Origin: Thiohalocapsa sp.
Lineage (GTDB): Bacteria > Pseudomonadota > Gammaproteobacteria > Chromatiales > Chromatiaceae
Length of the DNA stretch: 6,854 bases
Reading direction: 5' to 3'
Assembly: GCF_019695415.1 (NCBI RefSeq)
Contig: NZ_JAIFKJ010000478.1
Location: 1 to 6,854 of the forward strand
In this document: positions 1-5,355 of the stretch, one piece after another
How positions within the stretch are numbered: position 1 is the first letter of the stretch
Layout: each line of letters starts with the position of its first letter
Position numbers and translations under genes: made by a program
Notes under the pieces: generated by a model
Seen by the model: the letters and a program-made list of their open reading frames with translations, nothing else
Told to the model about the DNA's origin: nothing
Database searches by the model: none

Positions 1-1248
1 ACCGTGCTCTGCGGCTCGGCGTGTTGCGTCTACGGGCTCACCTTCACGAGCCACTTCTATGGCGCCAAGCGATCGGTGGGCTATGTGCCCTTCGACTCCG
101 AGACGCTGGTGACGGGCAAGCTCTTCGAAGACGTACGCGAGGCCGTCGAGCAGCTCGCGGACCCAGCGAAGTACGACGCCGTGGTGGTGACGAATCTGTG
201 CGTGCCCACGGCCTCCGGCGTGCCCCTGCGCCTGCTGCCCAAGTCCATCGACGGCGTCCGCATCATCGGCATCGACGTGCCGGGCTTCGGCGTGCCCACG
301 CATGCAGAAGCGAAAGACGTGCTCGCCGGCGCCATGCTCAAATACGCCCGCGGTGAGGCGGAGCAGGGTCCGGTGCAGGCGCCCCGCGGCGGCCCGAGCA
401 ACAAGCCCACCGTGACGCTGCTCGGTGAAATGTTCCCGGCCGACCCAGTCGGTGTCGGTATGCTGCTTGAGCCCCTTGGGCTCGCCGCCGGCCCGGTCGT
501 GCCGACCCGTGAATGGCGCGAGCTGTACGCGGCGCTCGATTGCGCCGCGGTCGCCGCCATTCATCCCTACTACACGGCTTCCATCCGGGAATTCCAGGAA
601 GCCGGGCGTCGAATCGTCGGCTCCGCCCCGGTGGGACACGACGGCACTGCCGCATGGCTCGACGCAATCGGTGAGGCCTGCAACGTGCCCGCGGACAAGG
701 TCGCCGCCGCCAAGAATGCGGCGCTGCCCATCATCCGCAAGGCGCTGGCTGAGGCGCCCGTGAACGGCACCATCACCGTTTCCGGCTACGAAGGCTCTGA
801 GCTGCTGGTGGCCCGGCTGCTGATGGAGTCTGGAGCCCGCGTGCCCTACGTCGGCACCGCCGCGCCCAAGACCGAGTGGTCCAAGCCCGATCTGGAGTGG
901 CTCGAGGCGCACGGCACCACGGTGCAGTTCCGCGCCGCGCTGGAGCAGGACAAGGCCGCGGTGGATGCCGTCAAGCCGGATTTGGCCATCGGCACTACAC
1001 CCGTGGTGCAGCATGCCAAGCAGCAGCGTATCCCCGCGCTCTACTTCACCAACTTGATCTCCGCGCGCCCGCTCATGGGGGCCGCCGGTGCCGGCTCACT
1101 GGCGCAGGTGGTCAACGCCGCGCTCGCCAGTCGTGCCCGCTTCGACCGGATGAACGCATTCTTCGACGGGGTCGGCGACGGCGACACCGCCGGCATCTGG
1201 GACCGCATGCCCACGCGTGCCCGCAAGTCGGCCGGGGGGCGTTCCTGA
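1..1248 (+). CDS. bchY: Chlorophyllide a reductase subunit BchY (5'-truncated by window edge)
   Basis: BchY is the NifD/BchN-like subunit of chlorophyllide a oxidoreductase, a cytoplasmic nitrogenase-like enzyme. With BchZ, and electrons from the BchX iron protein, it reduces the C7=C8 bond of chlorophyllide a on the way to bacteriochlorophyll. The frame is open from base 1, so the true start lies upstream; 415 residues are visible and about 80 appear to be missing. The visible part opens with the Cys-rich CGSACCVYGLTF block and continues with VTNLCVPTA. Counting from the first visible residue, Cys9 and Cys67 are 58 apart, as are the family's cluster ligands usually numbered Cys87 and Cys145; a third BchY ligand would be off-window. 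The TGA stop shares its A with the bchZ ATG, implying translational coupling. Identity is very secure; cluster numbering is from memory. Confidence 0.97.
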   Translation, partial: TVLCGSACCVYGLTFTSHFYGAKRSVGYVPFDSETLVTGKLFEDVREAVEQLADPAKYDAVVVTNLCVPTASGVPLRLLPKSIDGVRIIGIDVPGFGVPTHAEAKDVLAGAMLKYARGEAEQGPVQAPRGGPSNKPTVTLLGEMFPADPVGVGMLLEPLGLAAGPVVPTREWRELYAALDCAAVAAIHPYYTASIREFQEAGRRIVGSAPVGHDGTAAWLDAIGEACNVPADKVAAAKNAALPIIRKALAEAPVNGTITVSGYEGSELLVARLLMESGARVPYVGTAAPKTEWSKPDLEWLEAHGTTVQFRAALEQDKAAVDAVKPDLAIGTTPVVQHAKQQRIPALYFTNLISARPLMGAAGAGSLAQVVNAALASRARFDRMNAFFDGVGDGDTAGIWDRMPTRARKSAGGRS

Positions 1249-2714
1249 TGCTGATCCAGGACCTCGACCGCGCCGGCGGCTACTGGGGCGCCGTCTATGT
1301 CTTCACGGCCGTGAAGGGCATGCAGGTCATCATCGATGGCCCTGTGGGCTGCGAGAACCTGCCGGTCACTGCAGTCCTGCACTACACGGATGCCCTGCCG
1401 CCGCACGAGCTGCCGGTGGTCGTCACCGGGCTCGGCGAAGAAGAGCTGGGCCAGGAAGGCACCGAGGGCGCCATGCGCCGGGCCTTCTCGACGCTGGACG
1501 AGTCCAAGCCCGCGGTGGTGGTCACCGGCTCCATCGCCGAAATGATCGGCGGCGGCGTGACGCCGTCAGGCACCACGATACAGCGTTTCCTGCCCCGCAC
1601 CATCGATGAGGACCAGTGGCAGTCCGCAGACCGCGCCATGGTCTGGCTCTGGCAACAGTACGGGCCGAAGAACGGCCGGAAAGCCAAGGCGAAGGCCCGT
1701 GTGGAAGGGAGCAAGCCCCGCGTCAACCTGATCGGCCCGATCTACGGCGTGTTCAACACTTGGTCGGACCTCGCCGAGGTGCGCCGGCTGGTGGAGGGCA
1801 TTGGCGCCGAGGTCAACATGACCTTCCCGCTCGGCACGCACCTGGACGACATCCCGCAGCTCGCCGACGCCGACGTCAACGTCTGCCTGTACCGGGAGTT
1901 CGGCCGCAAGCTCTGCGAGGCGCTGGAGAAGCCCTATCTGCAGGCCCCCATCGGCCTGCACAGCACCACCAAGTTCCTCCGCGCCTTGGGGGAGCTCCTA
2001 GGCCTGGACCCGGAGCCGTTCATCGAGCGTGAGAAGCACACCACCATCAAGCCCATTTGGGACCTGTGGCGCTCGGTCACGCAGGACTTCTTCGGCACCG
2101 CGAGCTTCGGCATCGCCGCCACCGAGACCTATGCCCGCGGCGTGCGCCATTACCTGGAAGACGAGCTGGGGCTGCCCTGCAACTTCGCCTTCGCGCGCCG
2201 GCCCGGCCACAAGCCGGACAACGACGCGGTGCGCGCGGCCATCCACGACAACACGCCGCTGATCCTGTTCGGCGGCTACAACGAGCGCATGTACCTCGCC
2301 GAGATCGGCGGGCGCGCGGCCTACATCCCGGCCTCATTGCCCGGGACCATCATCCGCCGCCACACGGGTACGCCTTTTATGGGCTATGCCGGGGCGACCT
2401 ACCTGGTTCAGGAGGTCTGCAACGCCCTGTTCGATGCCCTGTTCAACATCCTGCCCCTCGGCACCGAGCTGGACCAGGTGGACGCGACGCCGTCGCGCCT
2501 GGCGGCGGAAAACCGCCAGCTGCCCTGGGACGCCGAGGCCAAATTGCAGCTGGATCGGCTGCTGGAGGCCTACCCGGTGCTGACGCGGATCTCCGCGGCC
2601 AAGCGCCTGCGCGATGCGGCCGAGCAGGCCGCCCGCGACGCCGGCGAGGAGCAGGTGACGATTGCGCGCGTCCGTGCTGCACGGGACGCGCTCAGCGGAG
2701 GTCGTGCCGCATGA
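1248..2714 (+). CDS. bchZ: Chlorophyllide a reductase subunit BchZ
   Basis: BchZ is the NifK/BchB-like partner of BchY in chlorophyllide a oxidoreductase. The product is 488 residues, the normal family length. The frame is open upstream into bchY, but the ATG at 1248 is chosen because it gives the family N-terminus MLIQDLDRAGGYWGAVYVF and is preceded by a G-run (1234-1239) at ribosome-binding distance. GPVGCENLP places Cys at residue 35, the position known to supply the one BchZ ligand to the shared 4Fe-4S cluster. VVTGSIAEMIGGGV and FLPRTIDEDQW are further family blocks. The last 50 or so residues (PVLTRISAAKRLRDAAE and following) resemble the small C-terminal domain of the BchB/ChlB family. 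The sequence does not show whether this enzyme makes the bacteriochlorophyll a or b precursor. A GGAGG and an ATG overlap its 3' end (see the next entry). Confidence 0.97.
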   Translation: MLIQDLDRAGGYWGAVYVFTAVKGMQVIIDGPVGCENLPVTAVLHYTDALPPHELPVVVTGLGEEELGQEGTEGAMRRAFSTLDESKPAVVVTGSIAEMIGGGVTPSGTTIQRFLPRTIDEDQWQSADRAMVWLWQQYGPKNGRKAKAKARVEGSKPRVNLIGPIYGVFNTWSDLAEVRRLVEGIGAEVNMTFPLGTHLDDIPQLADADVNVCLYREFGRKLCEALEKPYLQAPIGLHSTTKFLRALGELLGLDPEPFIEREKHTTIKPIWDLWRSVTQDFFGTASFGIAATETYARGVRHYLEDELGLPCNFAFARRPGHKPDNDAVRAAIHDNTPLILFGGYNERMYLAEIGGRAAYIPASLPGTIIRRHTGTPFMGYAGATYLVQEVCNALFDALFNILPLGTELDQVDATPSRLAAENRQLPWDAEAKLQLDRLLEAYPVLTRISAAKRLRDAAEQAARDAGEEQVTIARVRAARDALSGGRAA

Positions 2715-2944
2715 CCGGCTGCGTCCAACTGCGCATTGGGCGCGGCGCAGCGGCACAACGCCGCGATCATCCGGTCGCGATGCCACGGCGCAGGGCGTCG
2801 TGCGCCGGCCGAACGTTCGCCAGGTCTGTCCACCCCGCGTCGCGGGTTGGTCGGTCCGCCGGAGCCGGACTCCGGCAGCCCCGCGGCCGCGCAGCAGTGT
2901 GCGCCGCCGGCCTGACGGCCCCTAGAACCTCACTGGAGGGTTAA
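2711..2944 (+). CDS. Doubtful 77-aa ORF in the pufQ position
   Basis: This open frame starts with an ATG that overlaps the bchZ stop as ATGA, has GGAGG at 2697-2701 (9 nt spacing), and ends in TAA three bases before the pufB ATG. Its place and length match pufQ of Rhodobacter (about 74 residues, between bchZ and pufB). The product does not resemble PufQ: it has no hydrophobic membrane segment and is dominated by Arg, Ala and Gly, as expected from chance translation of GC-rich DNA. It uses AGG and AGA codons and includes two stable hairpins. I cannot assign a function. It is more likely an untranslated or regulatory spacer than a protein gene, but the start signals justify listing it. Confidence 0.2.
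   Translation: MTGCVQLRIGRGAAAQRRDHPVAMPRRRASCAGRTFARSVHPASRVGRSAGAGLRQPRGRAAVCAAGLTAPRTSLEG
2830..2850 (+). promoter_or_regulatory. Hairpin 1 in the bchZ-pufB spacer
   Basis: CCA (2830-2832) pairs with TGG (2848-2850) and CCCG (2834-2837) pairs with CGGG (2843-2846), with a C·T mismatch between the two blocks and a 5-nt loop. No T-run follows, so it is not a typical intrinsic terminator. It could slow decay or help processing of the puf transcript. The role is inferred; the pairing was found by eye. Confidence 0.35.
2858..2876 (+). promoter_or_regulatory. Hairpin 2 in the bchZ-pufB spacer (perfect 7-bp stem)
   Basis: GCCGGAG (2858-2864) is the exact reverse complement of CTCCGGC (2870-2876), with a 5-nt loop. 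It lies 7 nt after hairpin 1 and about 70 nt before the pufB ATG, so the two form a tandem structure in the leader of the antenna genes. There is no T-run. A role in transcript processing or 5'-end stabilisation is plausible but inferred. I could not make out a promoter in this GC-rich spacer. Confidence 0.4.
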
Positions 2945-2947
2945 CCC

Positions 2948-3091
2948 ATGGCAGACGATAAGTCCCTGAGCGGCATCACCGAAGAAGAGGCCCAAGAGTT
3001 TCACGGCATCTTCGTCCAGAGCATGAGCGGCTTCATCGGTGTGGCGGTCTTCGCGCACCTGCTGGCCTGGCTGTGGCGCCCCTGGCTCTGA
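2948..3091 (+). CDS. pufB: LH1 antenna beta polypeptide
   Basis: This gene encodes the beta polypeptide of the core light-harvesting complex 1, a single-span inner-membrane protein that pairs with PufA and binds bacteriochlorophyll and carotenoid around the reaction centre. The 47-residue product has a polar cytoplasmic N-terminus (MADDKSLSGITEEEAQEFH), one hydrophobic span and the C-terminal signature WLWRPWL. His37 is the expected axial ligand of the bacteriochlorophyll magnesium, and His19 is the second conserved His 18 residues earlier. Trp46, nine residues after the ligand, is at the place that hydrogen-bonds the pigment acetyl group in known LH1 complexes. GGAGGG at 2935-2940, 7 nt before the ATG, is a strong ribosome-binding site, as suits a highly made antenna protein. 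A near-identical second copy starts at 6768. Confidence 0.97.
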   Translation: MADDKSLSGITEEEAQEFHGIFVQSMSGFIGVAVFAHLLAWLWRPWL

Positions 3092-3246
3092 GCGCCAGCG
3101 AACGCGAGGAACACCGTCGTCTTGAACCGCATCGTGGATAGCGCTCGGCGAAAGAGGCTCACACAAGGCTCCGACACCGCTGCGCATGAGCACGAACGCC
3201 CTGCGATGCACTTGGCTCGACTCAACCCGTAACCCGGAGAGTACGC

Positions 3247-3438
3247 ATGAACGCAATCTACAAGATCTGGCTCATCTTCAACCCGAGCACCATCCTCCTC
3301 GCTCTGTTCGGCTTCCTGATCGTGCTGGCGCTGGCGATCCATTTGATCCTGCTCAGCACCACCGATTTCAACTGGCTGGAAGACGGCATTCCGGCGGTCG
3401 AGACCGCAACCGCGCCGGCCGTGCCGCAGCAGATGTAG
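3247..3438 (+). CDS. pufA: LH1 antenna alpha polypeptide
   Basis: This gene encodes the alpha partner of PufB in the LH1 ring. The 63-residue product starts MNAIYKIWLIFNPST, spans the membrane once (about residues 15-37), and has His32 as the expected bacteriochlorophyll ligand in the family context LAIHLILLST. Trp43 in FNWLEDG, eleven residues after the ligand, is at the acetyl-group hydrogen-bonding position. The periplasmic tail is longer than in Rhodobacter and ends PAVPQQM. The family's usual Asp-Pro-Arg-Arg near the N-side of the membrane reads Asn-Pro-Ser-Thr here, which is uncommon for LH1. The one-residue deletion seen before the NWL motif of the 915-nm LH1 of Thermochromatium tepidum is absent. 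GGAGAG at 3236-3241 precedes the ATG by 5 nt. The 155-nt spacer after pufB is long for this pair. Confidence 0.96.
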   Translation: MNAIYKIWLIFNPSTILLALFGFLIVLALAIHLILLSTTDFNWLEDGIPAVETATAPAVPQQM

Positions 3439-3453
3439 GGGCCTGAACAGTGA

Positions 3454-3487
3454 CGACGGCCGCCGGCACGGTCGACGGCCGCCGTCG
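3454..3487 (+). promoter_or_regulatory. Intercistronic hairpin between pufA and pufL
   Basis: CGACGGC (3454-3460) pairs with GCCGTCG (3481-3487) and GCCG (3462-3465) pairs with CGGC (3476-3479), leaving one C·C mismatch and a 10-nt loop: an 11-bp, almost pure GC stem 16 nt after the pufA stop. No T-run follows. In Rhodobacter a hairpin at this position blocks 3'-to-5' decay of the pufBA segment, so that antenna polypeptides outnumber reaction-centre subunits. The same role here is inferred from position and stability. Confidence 0.6.
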
Positions 3488-3543
3488 AGCTCGCGACGCG
3501 GGTGCTGCACATCCCCCGCGGCACCCAAGCAGAGGAATTCATA

Positions 3544-4368
3544 ATGGCCATGCTGAGTTTTGAGAAAAAATACCGCGTCCGCGGCGGTACCTTGGTGGGA
3601 GGGGATCTATTCGACTTCTGGGTGGGGCCGTTCTATGTCGGCTTCTTCGGGGTCACGTCGGTCTTCTTCGCCACGCTGGGTACCCTGCTGATCATCTGGG
3701 GTGCGGCTATCGGGCCCACCTGGAATGTTTGGCGCATCAACATCGCACCGCCGGATCTGAGCTATGGGCTCATGATGGCGCCGCTCACCGAAGGCGGGCT
3801 GTGGCAGATCATCACCATCTGCGCCATCGGTGCTTTCGTCTCCTGGGCCCTGCGCCAAGTGGAGATCTCCCGCAAGCTGGGCATCGGCCTGCACGTGCCC
3901 TTCGCCTTCAGCTTCGCGATCCTCGCCTATGTCACGCTGGTGGTGATCCGCCCCGTGCTCATGGGTGCCTGGGGTCATGGCTTCCCGTACGGCATCTTCA
4001 GCCATCTGGACTGGGTGTCGAACGTGGGCTACCAGTACCTGCACTTCCACTACAACCCGGCGCACATGCTGGCCATCACGTTCTTCTTCACGAACGCGCT
4101 GGCACTGGCTTTGCACGGGTCGCTGATTCTGTCGATGGTCAACCCGCAAGAGGGTGAGCCCGTGAAGACCTCGGAGCACGAGAACACCTTCTTCCGTGAC
4201 TTCATCGGTTACTCCATCGGCGCACTGGCGATCCACCGTCTGGGCCTGTTCCTGGCCATCAACGCCGGGTTCTGGAGCGCCGTCTGCATCGTGCTGAGCG
4301 GCCCATTCTGGACCAAGGGGTGGCCCGAGTGGTGGAACTGGTGGCTGCAGCTGCCGTTCTGGTCATAA
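3544..4368 (+). CDS. pufL: Photosynthetic reaction centre L subunit
   Basis: PufL is one of the two core membrane subunits of the type-II reaction centre and holds the active electron-transfer branch. It is 274 residues with five membrane helices (about 32-56, 84-112, 116-141, 170-200, 225-252). The frame is open from 3502, but the ATG at 3544 gives the family start MAMLSFEKKYRVRGGTL and has GAGGA at 3532-3536. Counting Met, His154 and His174 are the accessory and special-pair bacteriochlorophyll ligands, His191 and His231 bind the non-heme iron, and Glu213 and Ser224 line the QB proton path (L153, L173, L190, L230, L212, L223 in standard numbering). His169 equals L168, the hydrogen bond to the special pair. 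Three positions are notable: Gln105 (L104, usually Glu), His167 (L166, usually Asn) and Asn214 (L213). The C-terminus resembles that of Blastochloris viridis. Confidence 0.98.
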   Translation: MAMLSFEKKYRVRGGTLVGGDLFDFWVGPFYVGFFGVTSVFFATLGTLLIIWGAAIGPTWNVWRINIAPPDLSYGLMMAPLTEGGLWQIITICAIGAFVSWALRQVEISRKLGIGLHVPFAFSFAILAYVTLVVIRPVLMGAWGHGFPYGIFSHLDWVSNVGYQYLHFHYNPAHMLAITFFFTNALALALHGSLILSMVNPQEGEPVKTSEHENTFFRDFIGYSIGALAIHRLGLFLAINAGFWSAVCIVLSGPFWTKGWPEWWNWWLQLPFWS

Positions 4369-4380
4369 GAGGACACCGAC

Positions 4381-5355
4381 ATGGCCGAATATCAAAACAT
4401 CTTCAATAAAGTCCAGGTCCGTGAGCCTGGCTACCCTGGTGTCCCGCTCCCCAAGGGCGAGATGCCGCGCCTCGGCAAGCCGGTTTTCAATTACTGGATC
4501 GGCAAAATCGGCGATGCACAGATCGGACCGTTCTACCTCGGCTTCGCCGGGGTCGCGTCCCTGGTCTGCGGCTTTATCGCCATCGAGATCATCGGCTTCA
4601 ACATGGCCGCGCAGGTGAACTGGAGCCCGATCGAGTTCTTGCAGAACTTCTTCTGGCTCGCACTCGAGCCGCCGCCGCCCGCCTATGGGCTCAGCATTCC
4701 GCCGCTCGGCGACGGAGGCTGGTGGCTGATTGCCGGGTTCTTCCTGACCGCATCCATCATTCTGTGGTGGATTCGCACCTACCAGCGCGCCATTGCGCTC
4801 GGCACCGGCACACACGTGGCCTGGGCCTTCGCGGCGGCGATCTTCTTCTACCTGACGCTCGGGCTGATCCGCCCGGTGCTGATGGGCAGCTGGGGTGAGG
4901 CAGTGCCGTTCGGGATCTTCCCGCACCTGGATTGGACGGCGGCGATCTCGATTCGCTACGGCAACTTCTATTACAACCCGTTCCATGCACTGTCCATCGT
5001 GTTCCTGTACGGCTCGGCCGTGCTGTTCGCGATGCACGGCGGCACGATCCTGGCCGTGTCCCGCTACGGCGGCGACCGAGAAATCGACCAGATCACCGAC
5101 CGCGGCACCGCCGCAGAGCGTGCCATGCTGCTGTGGCGCTGGACCATGGGCTTCAACGCGACCATGGAATCCATCCATCGCTGGGCCTGGTGGTTCGCAG
5201 TGTTGACGGTCATTACCGCCGGCATCGGCATCCTGCTGACGGGCACCGTGGTCGAGAACTGGTACCTGTGGGGCATCAAGCACGGCATCGTGGCGCCCTA
5301 TCCGTCCGACCTGACGCTCCAGGATCCGAGCCTCTTGCAGGGGGTGTCGCAATGA
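4381..5355 (+). CDS. pufM: Photosynthetic reaction centre M subunit
   Basis: PufM pairs with PufL to form the reaction-centre core. The product is 324 residues with five membrane helices (about 52-77, 111-139, 143-168, 198-226, 259-286). Counting Met, His182 and His202 are bacteriochlorophyll ligands; His219, Glu234 and His266 complete the iron site; Tyr210 is the residue that favours transfer along the active branch; and Trp252 stacks on QA. Tyr197 lies where Blastochloris viridis has a Tyr that hydrogen-bonds the special pair, and where Rhodobacter has Phe. Asp45 corresponds to M44 and matches the Asn at L213. The roughly 20-residue C-terminal extension (APYPSDLTLQDPSLLQG) is typical of reaction centres that bind a PufC cytochrome. 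GAGGA at 4369-4373 gives 7-nt spacing, and pufL ends only 12 nt upstream. The stop overlaps the pufC start as ATGA. Confidence 0.98.
   Translation: MAEYQNIFNKVQVREPGYPGVPLPKGEMPRLGKPVFNYWIGKIGDAQIGPFYLGFAGVASLVCGFIAIEIIGFNMAAQVNWSPIEFLQNFFWLALEPPPPAYGLSIPPLGDGGWWLIAGFFLTASIILWWIRTYQRAIALGTGTHVAWAFAAAIFFYLTLGLIRPVLMGSWGEAVPFGIFPHLDWTAAISIRYGNFYYNPFHALSIVFLYGSAVLFAMHGGTILAVSRYGGDREIDQITDRGTAAERAMLLWRWTMGFNATMESIHRWAWWFAVLTVITAGIGILLTGTVVENWYLWGIKHGIVAPYPSDLTLQDPSLLQGVSQ

Noticed and set aside
876..1247. Possible N-terminal extension of bchZ
   Set aside because: The frame is open but lies inside bchY. The family N-terminus starts at the ATG at 1248, and the upstream translation is low-complexity.
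2715..2947. PpsR/CrtJ-type TGT-N12-ACA operator or sigma-70 promoter upstream of pufB
   Set aside because: The TGT triplets in the spacer have no ACA at the required distance, and I saw no convincing -35/-10 pair in this GC-rich stretch.
3186..3446. 86-codon + strand frame overlapping pufA
   Set aside because: It overlaps pufA out of frame and lacks a family signature or clear ribosome-binding site.
3454..3487. Rho-independent terminator
   Set aside because: The stem is strong but no T-run follows, and pufL must be transcribed through it. A processing or stability element fits better.
3502..3543. Earlier ATG start for pufL
   Set aside because: The extra 14 residues are not in the family, and the ribosome-binding site at 3532-3536 points to the ATG at 3544.
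3607..4236. 209-codon - strand frame opposite pufL
   Set aside because: Shadow of pufL with biased composition and no domain.
4363..5352. 329-codon open frame on the - strand opposite pufM
   Set aside because: It is exactly antisense to a certain gene. GC-rich codon use leaves the opposite strand open; the product is Arg/Gly/His-rich and resembles no family I know.
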